A stretch of 64,000 nucleotides of DNA from Paenibacillus barengoltzii NBRC 101215 (GCF_004000745.1 NZ_BILV01000012.1:43835-107834), one strand, 5' to 3'; shown: positions 51,977 to 61,465, numbered from the stretch's first letter. Notes: generated by a model from the sequence alone, not told the origin. Program-made: numbers and translations.

Positions 51977-53071
51977 ATGTTAGAAATGGGTCAAAAGTTG
52001 AAAGTAGGCATCGTTGGTGGAACAGGAATGGTAGGGCAACGTTTCGTGCAGCTGCTGGATCAGCATCCTTGGTTTGAGGTGACTGCGATTGCAGCCAGCG
52101 CCAATTCTGCAGGTAAAACCTATGAAGAGTCCGTCCAAGGACGTTGGAAAATGGCGACGCCGATGCCTGAAGCCGTGAAATCCATTGTGGTACAGGATGC
52201 GTCTAAGGTTGAGGAAGTGACGTCGGACGTGGACTTCGTCTTCTGCGCCGTAGATATGAAGAAGGCAGAAATCCAAGCGTTGGAGGAAGCCTATGCGAAA
52301 ACCGGCACTCCGGTGATTTCCAACAATTCAGCACACCGCTGGACGCCGGACGTACCGATGGTGATTCCAGAAGTAAACCCGCAACATATTGAAGTGATTG
52401 AAGCCCAACGCAAGCGCCTTGGTACGAGCACCGGGTTTATTGCCGTGAAACCAAACTGCTCGATTCAAAGCTACGTACCGGCGTTAAACGCTTTGCTTGA
52501 TTTTGAACCAACGACGGTTGTGGCATCGACCTATCAGGCGATTTCCGGGGCAGGCAAGAACTTTACCGATTGGCCGGAAATGCTGGATAACGTCATTCCG
52601 TATATCGGCGGCGAAGAAGAGAAGAGCGAGCAGGAGCCGCTGCGTATTTGGGGGCATGTGGAAGGCGGACAGATCGTCAAAGCAAGTTCTCCAATTATTA
52701 CCACCCAGTGCATTCGCGTTCCGGTGACGGACGGTCACTTGGCTACCGTATTCGTGTCATTTAAGAAGAAACCGTCCAAGGAAGAAATCCTGCAGCGCTG
52801 GACTGAGTTCAAAGGCCGTCCGCAAGAGCTGGGATTGCCAAGCGCTCCGAAGCAATTTATCACGTATTTTGAAGAAGAAAATCGTCCGCAAACCAAGCTC
52901 GATCGCGATATTGAGCAAGGGATGGGCGTTTCCGTCGGCCGTCTGCGCGAAGATTCGTTGTACGATTATAAATTTGTTGGCCTGTCGCACAATACGCTGC
53001 GCGGAGCTGCAGGCGGTGCGGTATTGATTGCTGAGTTGCTGAAAGCAGAAGGATATATTCAAGCGAAATAA
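51977..53071 (+). CDS. asd: aspartate-semialdehyde dehydrogenase, archaeal/fungal type
   Basis: NADPH-dependent reduction of aspartyl phosphate to aspartate semialdehyde, the branch point to lysine/DAP, methionine and threonine. The 364 residues carry GIVGGTGMVGQRFV (about 10-23), active-site Cys in KPNCSIQSY (about 156-164), and SHNTLRGAAGGAVL near the end. The sequence pattern is that of the archaeal/fungal-type ASADH rather than the usual bacterial one in the B. subtilis dapG-dapA operon. Translation may start at ATG 51977 or 51986. The T-box upstream makes expression depend on an uncharged tRNA. Confidence 0.93.
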   Translation: MLEMGQKLKVGIVGGTGMVGQRFVQLLDQHPWFEVTAIAASANSAGKTYEESVQGRWKMATPMPEAVKSIVVQDASKVEEVTSDVDFVFCAVDMKKAEIQALEEAYAKTGTPVISNNSAHRWTPDVPMVIPEVNPQHIEVIEAQRKRLGTSTGFIAVKPNCSIQSYVPALNALLDFEPTTVVASTYQAISGAGKNFTDWPEMLDNVIPYIGGEEEKSEQEPLRIWGHVEGGQIVKASSPIITTQCIRVPVTDGHLATVFVSFKKKPSKEEILQRWTEFKGRPQELGLPSAPKQFITYFEEENRPQTKLDRDIEQGMGVSVGRLREDSLYDYKFVGLSHNTLRGAAGGAVLIAELLKAEGYIQAK

Positions 53072-53101
53072 TCTAGGTTTGTCCGGGGGAGGGGGAGCCT
53101 G

Positions 53102-53560
53102 TTGATCACCATCACAGTGGATGATTTAAGCGGACCTGAAATTAGAGCATTTATTGGCGAGCACTTGGCGAACATGGCGGAATCCTCTCCACCTGAAAGC
53201 ATCCACGCGTTAAATGTAGACGGCTTGAAGCAGCCGGATGTCACGTTTTGGAGCGCCTGGATCGATGGCGAGCTCGCGGGATGCGGTGCGCTTAAGGAGC
53301 TGAATCGCGAACACGGTGAGGTTAAATCGATGCGAACTGCGATCCCGCACCGTGGGAAAGGCGTTGCCAAGCAAATGCTGGCGCATATCCTTGAAGAGGC
53401 TGTGCGACGCGGTTATCAGCGGATCAGCCTTGAGACGGGTTCGATGGAGGCTTTTGCTCCGGCCCGTAAATTGTACGAGAGCTTTGGGTTTACGTATTGT
53501 GATCCCTTTGCAGATTATGTCGAGGATCCGAACAGCGTATTTATGACAAAGTTATTATAA
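53102..53560 (+). CDS. GNAT-family N-acetyltransferase
   Basis: Acetyl-CoA-dependent acetyltransferase of 152 residues. The acetyl-CoA loop is TAIPHRGKGVAKQML (about 80-94), and YQRISLETGSMEAF and ARKLYESFGF mark the C-terminal half. Start is TTG at 53102 with GGGGGAGGGGGAG just upstream. It lies 30 bases after asd and may be co-transcribed through the T-box transcript. The substrate is unknown. Confidence 0.85.
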   Translation: MITITVDDLSGPEIRAFIGEHLANMAESSPPESIHALNVDGLKQPDVTFWSAWIDGELAGCGALKELNREHGEVKSMRTAIPHRGKGVAKQMLAHILEEAVRRGYQRISLETGSMEAFAPARKLYESFGFTYCDPFADYVEDPNSVFMTKLL

Positions 53561-53596
53561 CCAAGTAAAGATGAACGATTCGAATCAGGAACACAC

Positions 53597-53629
53597 AAAA
53601 ACCCGCAAATTTGCGGGTTTTTGATTTTT
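53597..53629. terminator. bidirectional terminator after the acetyltransferase
   Basis: AAAAACCCGCAAA/TTTGCGGGTTTTT form a perfect palindrome (53597-53622), followed by GATTTTTT. It serves both strands. Confidence 0.92.
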
Positions 53630-53638
53630 TTCCAGAGA

Positions 53639-53950
53639 CTATACAACGACGGCGGTTCCGCTGACAGATACCATCAGCATGCCTTCTCGAATGACCTCGT
53701 AATCGATATCGACACCGATAATCGCATTTGCGCCAAGGCGCGATGCTTGGTCAGACATTTCGGCGAAGGCGGTGTCTCGGGCTTCCTGAAGCTTGTTCTC
53801 GTAAGCACCGGAACGGCCGCCGACGATATCGGTGATCGAAGCTAGAAAATCGCGGACCACGTTCGCGCCCATGATCACTTCTCCGGTCACGATCCCAAGA
53901 TAACGTTTGACCGGAGATCCTTCAATGGTTGGGGTGGTAGTCATAATCAT
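53639..53950 (-). CDS. YbjQ/UPF0145 family protein
   Basis: Small cytoplasmic protein of 103 residues of the YbjQ family, a compact oligomeric fold with unclear function (sometimes called heavy-metal-binding). Typical stretches are [19 protein letters not shown] and [17 protein letters not shown] 53950 is chosen because AAAGGAGG lies 7 bases upstream; the frame is open to 54013. It is a single gene. Confidence 0.88.
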   Translation of the reverse strand: MIMTTTPTIEGSPVKRYLGIVTGEVIMGANVVRDFLASITDIVGGRSGAYENKLQEARDTAFAEMSDQASRLGANAIIGVDIDYEVIREGMLMVSVSGTAVVV

Positions 53951-54048
53951 AGGGAGTCCTCCTTTTTTTAGAGCCATATTGGTTGTTACGAAGGTATGCC
54001 GTGATGGTTTCAATTTAAACTATAATGGAGGCAAGGGAGGCTTTTAAC

Positions 54049-55188
54049 GTGAAAAAGATGATAGTTATCGGCTCCGGGATTCTCGGGGCTTCAACCGCAT
54101 ATCAGTTGGCTAAGCTGGGAGCCGAGGTTACGGTCGTCGACCGTGGGGGGCCTGGACAAGCCACTGACGCTGCCGCCGGGATAATATGCCCTTGGATCTC
54201 ACAACGGCGTAATAAAGCTTGGTATAGCTTGGCCAAATCGGGCGCGCATTATTACAAGTCCTTCATCAATGAACTTGAGGCGGAAGGAGCGTACGATACA
54301 GGATATGCTCGTGTTGGGGCGCTGCGTCTTCATCGGGAACGCGAAAAGCTGGTCGCCTTGGAGAAGCTGGCCGTCGACCGTAGACAAGAAGCCCCGGAGA
54401 TGGGAGAGATTCGATTGCTTGAACCGGACGAAGTAAAGCGGTTGTTTCCTCCGTTGGATGAGGGGTTCTACGCCCTGTATGTGAGCGGTGCCGCCCGCGT
54501 TGATGGGCGTGCGCTCCGCGAATCGCTTCTGAGGGCAGCGGTACGGCATGGGGCGACGATCGTCCGCGGCGAAGCTTCGCTTCTGCATGACGGCAACACC
54601 GTCAACGGGGTGCGCGTCGGCACGGAAGAGATCAACGCTGATGCGGTTGCCGTTTGCGCCGGGGCATGGGCGCGTCAACTGTTCACTCCGCTAGGTTTGG
54701 ACTTCCAGGTCACTTACCAGAAAGCCCAAATTGTTCATTTGTCACTGCCGGACGTTGCAACCGAGCATTGGCCTGTCGTAATGCCGCCGGGAGATCAGTA
54801 CATTCTGGCGTTCGATGACAGCCGGATTGTGATTGGCGCAACCCATGAAAACGATCCGCAGGGTTATGATACCCGTGTGACGGCGGGCGGTTTGCAAGAA
54901 GTGATCAACAAGGCGCTGTCGGTGGCACCGGGGTTGGCGGACGGCAGTTTTTTGGAAGCGAGAGTGGGGTTTCGTCCGTTCACACCAGGATTTCTTCCGG
55001 TCGTCGGGACGGTACCTGAATGGAAGGGGATCTATGCGGCCAACGGCCTAGGAGCTTCAGGATTAACGATGGGGCCGTATATTGGCGCACAGCTGGCCCA
55101 ACTCATGTTAGGGCGGGAGACGGAGATCCAATTGGAGAATTATCGTCTTCATCTGGCTCTTTCGCCTGAATTTTCTGACAATCTGTGA
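54049..55188 (+). CDS. DadA-like FAD-dependent oxidoreductase
   Basis: FAD-dependent amine/amino acid oxidase or dehydrogenase, about 379 residues, with the dinucleotide motif VIGSGILGASTAYQLAKLG (about 6-24), GQATDAAAGIICPW and the C-terminal FAD contact GVYAANGLGASGLTMGP-like stretch. GTG 54049 is preferred since AGGGAGG lies 8 bases upstream. Relatives deaminate D-amino acids or glycine. It lies 103 bases before sstT and may share a role in amino acid use; the substrate is not predictable. Confidence 0.85.
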   Translation: MKKMIVIGSGILGASTAYQLAKLGAEVTVVDRGGPGQATDAAAGIICPWISQRRNKAWYSLAKSGAHYYKSFINELEAEGAYDTGYARVGALRLHREREKLVALEKLAVDRRQEAPEMGEIRLLEPDEVKRLFPPLDEGFYALYVSGAARVDGRALRESLLRAAVRHGATIVRGEASLLHDGNTVNGVRVGTEEINADAVAVCAGAWARQLFTPLGLDFQVTYQKAQIVHLSLPDVATEHWPVVMPPGDQYILAFDDSRIVIGATHENDPQGYDTRVTAGGLQEVINKALSVAPGLADGSFLEARVGFRPFTPGFLPVVGTVPEWKGIYAANGLGASGLTMGPYIGAQLAQLMLGRETEIQLENYRLHLALSPEFSDNL

Positions 55189-55291
55189 AAAGTATTGCAC
55201 AAATGTTTCCACTCGGAGGACAGATGTCCATAATACGTGGTATACTATCGCTATGCACTGATGCGACATCATAAACATACGGGGGAGAAAC

Positions 55292-56533
55292 ATGAAGGCA
55301 ATCTTACAGAAATGGAATGAAATCAGTCTTGTGAAGCGAATTCTTGTTGGCTTGGTGGTGGGGATCCTCTTGGCGTTGATCGTGCCCCAAGCCAGCGGCA
55401 TAGCGCTCCTAGGGACGCTGTTTGTGTCCGCTCTAAAGGCCGTAGCGCCGGTACTGGTGCTGCTATTGGTTATGGCTGCGATCGCGAACCATCAAAAAGG
55501 TCGGCAAACCAACATGAAGTCGATTCTCGTGTTGTACTTAGTCAGTACGTTTTTGGCTGGGGCTAGCGCTGTGGCTGCGAGTTTCCTGTTTCCGGTCAGC
55601 CTGTCCTTGGCAGGGGCTACGGAAGGCTTAACGCCGCCAGGAGGCATCGTCGAGGTGCTAAAAGGTCTGCTGCTAAATGTGGTGGATAATCCGGTCCATG
55701 CCCTGATGAATGCCAATTATATCGGTATTTTGGCTTGGGCGATCTTGCTTGGTCTAGCGTTGAAGGGCGCAGGTGATCAGACCAAAAGCTTGCTTACACA
55801 CGCCTCCGACGCTGTTTCGCAAATCGTCAAGTGGGTTATTCAATTCGCACCGTTTGGAATTTTGGGACTTGTATATGAATCGATTACGGTAAGTGGATTG
55901 GAATCGTTGTTGGATTACGGGAAGCTGTTAGTGGTTTTGGTGGGCTGCATGCTGTTCATCGCGTTGATCGTCAACCCGCTGATCGTTTATATCAACATAC
56001 GTCGGAACCCGTATCCGCTCGTATTCACCTGTTTGAAAGAGAGCGGGATCACGGCGTTCTTCACCCGCAGCTCGGCGGCGAATATTCCTGTGAATATGCG
56101 TCTCAGCGAAAAATTGGGATTGAATAAGGATACGTATTCGGTATCCATCCCATTGGGAGCGACGATCAATATGGCGGGCGCAGCGGTCACGATATCGGTC
56201 CTGACGCTGGCAGCTGTCCATACGTTAGGCATTGAGGTGGACTTCGGTACTGCGGTAATTCTCAGCGTTCTGTCGGCAATCTCTGCTGCTGGAGCTTCTG
56301 GTGTGGCCGGCGGTTCGCTGTTGCTGATCCCTCTGGCTTGCAGCTTGTTTGGGATTTCGAACGACATCGCGATGCAGGTTGTAGGGGTAGGGTTTATTAT
56401 CGGGGTCGTGCAGGATTCGTGCGAAACGGCGCTGAATTCCTCCTCCGACGTGCTGTTTACGGCTACGGCTGAATATGCCAAAAAACGCAAGGAAGCGGCG
56501 CTTCCGCTCGCAAATACGGCAAGCTTGGATTAA
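55292..56533 (+). CDS. sstT: Na+/serine-threonine symporter
   Basis: Dicarboxylate/amino acid:cation symporter of the SstT branch, 413 residues, eight membrane helices plus two hairpins. Signatures: [20 protein letters not shown] stretch near residue 45, [19 protein letters not shown] with the first substrate loop (about 252-270), [14 protein letters not shown] and [13 protein letters not shown]. The ATG has GGGGGAG 7 bases upstream. A TATACT (55239-55244) may be the -10. Confidence 0.93.
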   Translation: MKAILQKWNEISLVKRILVGLVVGILLALIVPQASGIALLGTLFVSALKAVAPVLVLLLVMAAIANHQKGRQTNMKSILVLYLVSTFLAGASAVAASFLFPVSLSLAGATEGLTPPGGIVEVLKGLLLNVVDNPVHALMNANYIGILAWAILLGLALKGAGDQTKSLLTHASDAVSQIVKWVIQFAPFGILGLVYESITVSGLESLLDYGKLLVVLVGCMLFIALIVNPLIVYINIRRNPYPLVFTCLKESGITAFFTRSSAANIPVNMRLSEKLGLNKDTYSVSIPLGATINMAGAAVTISVLTLAAVHTLGIEVDFGTAVILSVLSAISAAGASGVAGGSLLLIPLACSLFGISNDIAMQVVGVGFIIGVVQDSCETALNSSSDVLFTATAEYAKKRKEAALPLANTASLD

Positions 56534-56538
56534 ATAAC

Positions 56539-56570
56539 AAAAGGCTGGCGATGATTCGTCAGCCTTTTTT
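56539..56570. terminator. terminator after sstT
   Basis: AAAAGGCTG-CGA pairs with TCG-CAGCCTTTT (56539-56568) with a G-T pair and loop TGAT, then TTT. Confidence 0.87.
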
Positions 56571-56593
56571 CATGCGCAGTCTTTGGTTTGCTA

Positions 56594-57157
56594 TCATAAC
56601 TCGTTATAGGCAGCCTCTCGGATATTGGCATAGGTTTCAGCCAACATCATGGTATCCTCGGCTAAACGCTCAATCCGGAATTTAACATCATCGTTCACAA
56701 TCTCTTTACGGTAGAAGTCTTGTTCCTCAATAAACACATAGTTCTGTACTAATTGTGCTTTCAAGTAAGTCAGGATCGGCTTCAATTGCTGTTCAGGTAC
56801 GAGGAAGTGGCGGGATGAGCCTGCGGTAGCCACGATACTAACCACCTTGTCCTTAAGAGCATATTGTGGAAGCAGATCGAAAATATTCTTGAGCGTTCCC
56901 GGAATCGATGCCTGGAAGATTGGTGTACCGATAATCAGAACGTCGGCGTCCATGATCGCTCGGGTGATCATCCCCGTATCGCCTTCATAATCCAAATAGT
57001 TACGACCGTCACTAAATTGAACTTGATATTCAGCCAGATCAATCAGCTTCGTTTCCGTGCCGGGGTACTTTTCCGCTATCGTTTTTAGAGTGTAATCCAC
57101 GGCAGTTTTGGTTTTGGAACCTACGATGGTGCCGGACAATCCAACGACTTTCATCAT
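56594..57157 (-). CDS. NAD(P)H-dependent FMN reductase
   Basis: Flavodoxin-fold flavin reductase of 187 residues: VGLSGTIVGSKTKTAVDYT (about 5-23) is the phosphate loop, and GTPIFQASIPGTLKNIFDLLP the flavin contact. It overlaps the upstream monooxygenase gene by one base (TAATG) and has GAAGGAGG 6 bases ahead. In two-component systems such reductases supply FMNH2; it most likely serves the LLM monooxygenase here and perhaps the SsuD-like enzyme elsewhere in the window. Confidence 0.88.
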   Translation of the reverse strand: MMKVVGLSGTIVGSKTKTAVDYTLKTIAEKYPGTETKLIDLAEYQVQFSDGRNYLDYEGDTGMITRAIMDADVLIIGTPIFQASIPGTLKNIFDLLPQYALKDKVVSIVATAGSSRHFLVPEQQLKPILTYLKAQLVQNYVFIEEQDFYRKEIVNDDVKFRIERLAEDTMMLAETYANIREAAYNEL

Positions 57158-58227
57158 TATTTACCTCCTTCAGATTTTTTCGTGTATTTCTTGATGGCTG
57201 GCAAGATTTCTGTGCCGATCAGTTCGATATTCCGTTTCACTTGATCAAACGGCATACCGCCAAGATCGATTTGGGCGATATATCGCTGATGACCAAACAA
57301 TTCATGTTGATAGAGGATCTTCTCGATGATTTGTTGAGGGCTACCGGCATTAATGATGTGATGCGGGTCGCTGCCTTGCATGAACAGTTGTCGATGGAAG
57401 CCTTGGCCATTCGATTTCATCATGCTTTCGTTGACGTAAGGATAGAACTCCTGCAGGGCCTGTTGTGACGTTTCGGCTGCGTAGAAGAAGCCTGCAGTGG
57501 CGACAGGCAGTTCGTCCGGGTTGTGGCCAGCCTTTCTGGCGGCTTCCCGATAGACGTCAACCGTCCGTTTGAAGACGGAAGCGGGACCGCCCAAATGTGC
57601 CATTACCATTGGAACGCCGGCGAAACCAGCTTTAACCGCACTGGCCGGACTTCCTCCAACCGCCCGCCAAATCGGCAAGGAGCCGTTAAGCGGACGTGGG
57701 ATGATCTTGGCATTTCGCAACGGTGCCCGGAATTCTCCACTCCAGTTGACAACCTCTTGTTCATTAATCAACCGCAGAAGATCGAATTTCTCTTCGAATA
57801 ATTCCTCGTAATCGTGAACATTGTAACCTAACAAGTCAAAAAGTCCAACTCTGGAGGCGCGCCCCGCCACGATCTCTGCCCGGCCGTTCGAGATGAGGTC
57901 AATTGTGGAGAAATCCTCATACACGCGAACAGGATCCGAAGTACTGATAATCGTCGCGGTACTGCCGATCTTGATTTTGCTTGTGGCTTGAGCTATAGCA
58001 GCAAGCACCACCGTGTGTGCTTGGGTCGCGAAATAATTTTGGTGGCTTTCTCCGACACTGAAGAAGTCCAAACCTGCTTGTTCAGCAAGCTTAGCGTACT
58101 CGATAATTTGTTGAATTCGTTCTTGTGGGGAAGTGCTTTTTCCCGTTTTGGGATCAGGCACATGATCGCCCAAAGTATATATGCCAAACTCCAGTCCTTT
58201 GCTGGGATCAATACGATATTGGTTCAT
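57157..58227 (-). CDS. LLM-class flavin-dependent monooxygenase
   Basis: Bacterial luciferase-like TIM-barrel monooxygenase of 356 residues. It begins EFGIYTLGDH, with GLDFFSVGESHQNYFAT, GRAEIVAGRASRVG and RAVGGSPASAVKAG, all of the Atu2307/SP_0267-type subgroup. It pairs by overlap with an FMN reductase, which supplies reduced flavin. The substrate is unknown; xenobiotic or aldehyde oxidation is usual in the group. It is divergent from an HxlR regulator across a 145-base promoter region. Confidence 0.9.
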   Translation of the reverse strand: MNQYRIDPSKGLEFGIYTLGDHVPDPKTGKSTSPQERIQQIIEYAKLAEQAGLDFFSVGESHQNYFATQAHTVVLAAIAQATSKIKIGSTATIISTSDPVRVYEDFSTIDLISNGRAEIVAGRASRVGLFDLLGYNVHDYEELFEEKFDLLRLINEQEVVNWSGEFRAPLRNAKIIPRPLNGSLPIWRAVGGSPASAVKAGFAGVPMVMAHLGGPASVFKRTVDVYREAARKAGHNPDELPVATAGFFYAAETSQQALQEFYPYVNESMMKSNGQGFHRQLFMQGSDPHHIINAGSPQQIIEKILYQHELFGHQRYIAQIDLGGMPFDQVKRNIELIGTEILPAIKKYTKKSEGGK

Positions 58228-58305
58228 GAGAAATTCACCCCTTGTTTATTTTTTGGTGATGTGATGTTGCTTATGCGCTTATTATAATCAGCTTACGAAA
58301 ATATA

Positions 58306-58336
58306 GTAAGTACGCACTTTTTAGTGGTATAGTTAC
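58306..58336. promoter_or_regulatory. imperfect inverted repeat in the monooxygenase/hxlR divergent promoter
   Basis: GTAA-N5-CACT-TTTT-AGTG-N6-TTAC (58306-58336) forms an imperfect palindrome between the genes. A TATAAT on the minus strand (complement of about 58281-58287) lies downstream for the monooxygenase operon. The repeat would overlap its -35, fitting a repressor site for the HxlR protein. Confidence 0.5.
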
Positions 58337-58372
58337 TTATAAGAAACTAATAAGAAACTAGGAGGTTGTGCT

Positions 58373-58717
58373 ATGGAGAAGATACCTGAGCTTTGTCACG
58401 TCGGTGACGCATTGGAGATTATTGTAGGAAAGTGGAAACCGATGATTCTGTTGGTGTTGTTGCAAGAAGGCACAAAAAGATTCAGTGACCTTAAGCGCAA
58501 GCTGCCGGACATTTCTCAAAAAATGCTGACCCAGAACCTGCGTGAATTAGAGGAAGAGGGGATTATCGAACGGATCGTCTATCCCGAGGTCCCGCCTCGT
58601 GTAGAATATTCGATATCAGAGTATGGAAGAAGTTTGGAGCCGCTTCTGGACGCGATGCACAGTTGGGGGGTCAGTCATGTGCTGCGGAAGGAAGAGAAGT
58701 TACTGCATGTGAAATAA
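58373..58717 (+). CDS. HxlR-family regulator
   Basis: Winged-helix repressor of 114 residues. It begins EKIPELCHVGDALEIIVGKW, with Cys8 in the position used as a redox or quinone sensor in the YodB/CatR group, and LPDISQKMLTQNLRELEEEG is the recognition helix. Divergent placement from the flavin reductase and monooxygenase suggests de-repression by quinones, diamide or a related electrophile. AGGAGG precedes the ATG by 9 bases. Confidence 0.9.
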   Translation: MEKIPELCHVGDALEIIVGKWKPMILLVLLQEGTKRFSDLKRKLPDISQKMLTQNLRELEEEGIIERIVYPEVPPRVEYSISEYGRSLEPLLDAMHSWGVSHVLRKEEKLLHVK

Positions 58718-58776
58718 AAAATAAGACCCGTGCAATTGGCACGGGTGTTGGGCGCATTTACGTAAAGATAAGAAAC

Positions 58777-58807
58777 GAGCAGCTAAGGAATTGATCCATA
58801 GCTGCTC
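58777..58807. terminator. hairpins between hxlR and the CGTase gene
   Basis: GAGCAGCTA/TAGCTGCTC (58777-58785 and 58799-58807) is the better stem; ACCCGTGC/GGCACGGGT (about 58728-58747) lies nearer hxlR. Neither has a long T run on the plus strand, so together they probably end both transcripts. Confidence 0.6.
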
Positions 58808-58830
58808 ATTTGGTTGTTAGATGAACTTGC

Positions 58831-60990
58831 TTATGGTTGCCAGTCGACCTCAACCGTGCCTACACCGTTGGTTGGCGTTGTAAAGCTGTGGTTGGAGCCG
58901 CCTTCCCAGGTCACGGATGTCCCGTTCTTTTTGATAAACTTGAATTCCAGAGTTGTTCCCGCCGGCACGCTGACATCAAAGTACCAAGTTGGATAAGTTC
59001 GAATGATCTGGTTAAAGAACGGACCAATCGCTTTGTCCGGATCCCAGTTGCCAAGCTCGGCGATGTTGCCTGTCAGATAGACATTTTCACCTAACGTGGT
59101 GTTGGCATTGTTAATGACGAACCGAACCGAGACTTGATCTCCTGTAAGCAGGTTAAAGCTGCTATAGCTGTTGCTGTCCACGGAGGATGCGTTGCGGACT
59201 TTGATGTCATACTGACCCGGTGTGATTGCCGGTACTTTCACTTGGATTTGTGAATCCTCCCACTGCACGATCTGGTTACCGGTGACTGCCGTTGTACCGA
59301 AGAAGACCGTTCCTTTCGTATTCCCAAAGCCTCGGCCATCGATCGTCAGCGTTGTGCCCGCTTTACCCATGTCCGTTCCGATATTACCGATGATCGGTGC
59401 GGACTCACTGGCTGCAAATTGCCATACTGCAACAGCCCCTGCCGGCAGGTTAAAGGCGGGGACTGATCCCGTAGAACTTACCGTAATACTGCCGCCATCC
59501 AGCAGTCCGTTTAATTCGTCGGTATAAGTACCGGCTGGTAGTGAGGTCTGCAAGCCAGTGATCGATGCGGCGGTGGTCGTATTGCGGTTAATGGCGACCA
59601 GCGCTACGCTATTGCCGAATTTTCGCTCATAGATAAATACATCATGATTGATCCAGCGTTCCTGCGTGCTTCCATAGGCGAGTGCCGGGTTCGATTTGCG
59701 AAGCGGCGCCAGCTTGCCGATGACTTGATATGCGGTGGTAGAAGTCGAGAATCCACTCATATAACCTCGGTTCGCCGGATCACCATTGCCCGTCATATAT
59801 TGCTCTGTCCCGTAATAGATTGCCGGAACGCCGCGTGACGTTAATGTGAAGGCCAGCGCTTGCTCCAATCGCCGGTCGTTGTTGCCCAGCTTAAAACGAT
59901 CCATGTCATGGTTATCAATAAACGTGACTTGGTCATGGATATGTTTGTAGTTGGCTGCTGTTGTAGTCAGCATGTTATTTAAGCCGTACATCGTATCCGT
60001 GTTATCGCGGAAGACCTGCCGGACTTTTTGCCCAAATTGGAAGTCAAGCAGGCTCATCCCGGATTCATTGGCGAAGCGGATGTTGTTCGGATCATTTTCG
60101 CCAACGCCAAGGAACCATTCCCCGAAGGTAAACACCGGTTGATATCCTGCAATCGAAGCAACCCAGTTCTTCTGCCAGCCCTCCGGCATATGCTTCACCG
60201 CGTCCACCCGAATGCCATCGATCCCCATATCCAACCAGAGCTTGATTGCATCTTTGAAATACGTATCCGTTACGTTGTTGTGGTGATTAATGTCGGCCAG
60301 ATCATACAGATTCCGATAGATGCCATCCTCCAGCGAGGAGAAATTCGTGCCTTGATTATGATGGAAAATTCCGTTGGTGTCCCCCGTGTAGCCGGCAATC
60401 AGGTTACCATTATCGTACAACCGACCGTTCTCGGCGAAGGAAGGTTGTGTCTCCGAAGCAGGGGAGGTGTGGTTCGGTGCGAAATCAATGATGATCTTGA
60501 TGTTGTTGGCATGCGCTGTGTTAATGAGCTCCTGAAAATCGCTCATGCTGCCAAACGCCGGATTCGTTCGTTTAAAGTCGCGGGCCCAATACCCGTGATA
60601 GGACGTGCTATTGACACCGGAGTAGTCAATGACGCTGTAAATATTTTCGACCGGCTGTGATATCCATAAAGCGCTTACACCCATTCCGGCAAAGTACCCC
60701 TCGTTAATCTTGTTAATGATCCCCCGCCAGTCTCCTCCACAATAAAGCTTCAGATTTGTACAACCGGGTGAATAGGCCGCGCCCGATGGATTGTTGCTAG
60801 GATCCCCATCCGCGAAGCGGTCTGTCACAATTTGATAGATGACATCGGTAGAGAAGCTTTGCTTGTTAAGAACCGACGTATCGGGAGCGGCGCTCGCCGT
60901 CGGTACGGCGATGGAAGGGATGAGCCATGCTGTAAAGAGACAGGTGGAAGCAAGGAGTGTGATAATGGATTTTTTTAAAAACGGTTTCAT
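58831..60990 (-). CDS. cyclomaltodextrin glucanotransferase (CGTase)
   Basis: Secreted enzyme that forms cyclodextrins from starch. 719 residues: signal peptide to about 34 (TASA-APDTS), GH13 A/B domains with catalytic triad in [13 protein letters not shown] (D229 in mature numbering), FTFGEWFLG (E257) and [10 protein letters not shown] (D328), then domain D (TIG type) and a starch-binding CBM20 end ([30 protein letters not shown]). Central Tyr195 in NLYDLAD and Lys47 in [11 protein letters not shown] are present; Lys47 is the residue of P. macerans-type alpha-forming enzymes. The gene is read behind a structured leader with a terminator. Confidence 0.95.
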   Translation of the reverse strand: MKPFLKKSIITLLASTCLFTAWLIPSIAVPTASAAPDTSVLNKQSFSTDVIYQIVTDRFADGDPSNNPSGAAYSPGCTNLKLYCGGDWRGIINKINEGYFAGMGVSALWISQPVENIYSVIDYSGVNSTSYHGYWARDFKRTNPAFGSMSDFQELINTAHANNIKIIIDFAPNHTSPASETQPSFAENGRLYDNGNLIAGYTGDTNGIFHHNQGTNFSSLEDGIYRNLYDLADINHHNNVTDTYFKDAIKLWLDMGIDGIRVDAVKHMPEGWQKNWVASIAGYQPVFTFGEWFLGVGENDPNNIRFANESGMSLLDFQFGQKVRQVFRDNTDTMYGLNNMLTTTAANYKHIHDQVTFIDNHDMDRFKLGNNDRRLEQALAFTLTSRGVPAIYYGTEQYMTGNGDPANRGYMSGFSTSTTAYQVIGKLAPLRKSNPALAYGSTQERWINHDVFIYERKFGNSVALVAINRNTTTAASITGLQTSLPAGTYTDELNGLLDGGSITVSSTGSVPAFNLPAGAVAVWQFAASESAPIIGNIGTDMGKAGTTLTIDGRGFGNTKGTVFFGTTAVTGNQIVQWEDSQIQVKVPAITPGQYDIKVRNASSVDSNSYSSFNLLTGDQVSVRFVINNANTTLGENVYLTGNIAELGNWDPDKAIGPFFNQIIRTYPTWYFDVSVPAGTTLEFKFIKKNGTSVTWEGGSNHSFTTPTNGVGTVEVDWQP

Positions 60991-61102
60991 AGATCAAACC
61001 ACCTTTCCAGCTTTTTCTACTGTTCTGAACATAGACTTCATTTGAAATTTAAGCCAACCGCTGTAGGATCGTTCGGTTCCTCCTTTCCCGCCGCTACAAA
61101 AC

Positions 61103-61233
61103 AAAAAAAACCCGCAATCTTCAACGGAAGATTACGGGGTTGTTCCTGATAGGGAGGATCAGGAAAGCAGCGCCCTCAAATTGTGGGATCAACTTTCATC
61201 CTTAAGTCAGTAAGATATGGCAAATTAAGGATG
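61103..61233 (-). promoter_or_regulatory. structured leader with intrinsic terminator upstream of the CGTase gene
   Basis: In the minus-strand RNA, in order: a 9-bp stem CATCCTTAA/TTAAGGATG (61233-61197), an 8-bp stem TTCCTGAT/ATCAGGAA (61165-61143) with loop CCTCCCT, and a terminator stem with a GGGTT/AACCC base and AATCTTC/GAAGATT top (61141-61109) followed by T8 (61110-61103). This lies between the promoter and the start codon, over 110 bases before ATG, so it must be read through. An antiterminator helix could not be drawn with certainty. Confidence 0.65.
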
Positions 61234-61240
61234 TGACTTC

Positions 61241-61269
61241 ATTTTATATCAGGGGTGCCAAGCTGTCAA
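61241..61269 (-). promoter_or_regulatory. CGTase promoter
   Basis: On the minus strand TTGACA (61269-61264) and TAAAAT (61246-61241) are separated by exactly 17 bases. RNA would start near 61234, giving a leader of about 245 bases. Nothing else resembling a cre site was seen here. Confidence 0.75.
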
Positions 61270-61465
61270 ATGCTAGATTATCTCTCTTGAATTCCTCGAT
61301 TTCGCAGCAATCCTCAAAACTTCAAGTCTCTATTTTCTCATAATCTATAAAAATTATCTAAAATCTAGCAGGTAAAATGGATGATTATGTAAAATAAGAT
61401 ATCTATTGCAATCTCACACTTCATGGGACTTGAGAGATTGACGATTCAAGTGAAGGAGGAAAATT
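61270..61465. other. divergent intergenic region before the chitinase gene
   Basis: No gene. Close to the chitinase start two competing hairpins are visible, CAATCTC/GAGATTG (61409-61415 and 61434-61440) and CTTGA/TCAAG (61429-61433 and 61446-61450). The ribosome binding site GGAGG (61455-61459) is just outside them. No clean promoter for the chitinase was found. Confidence 0.4.
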
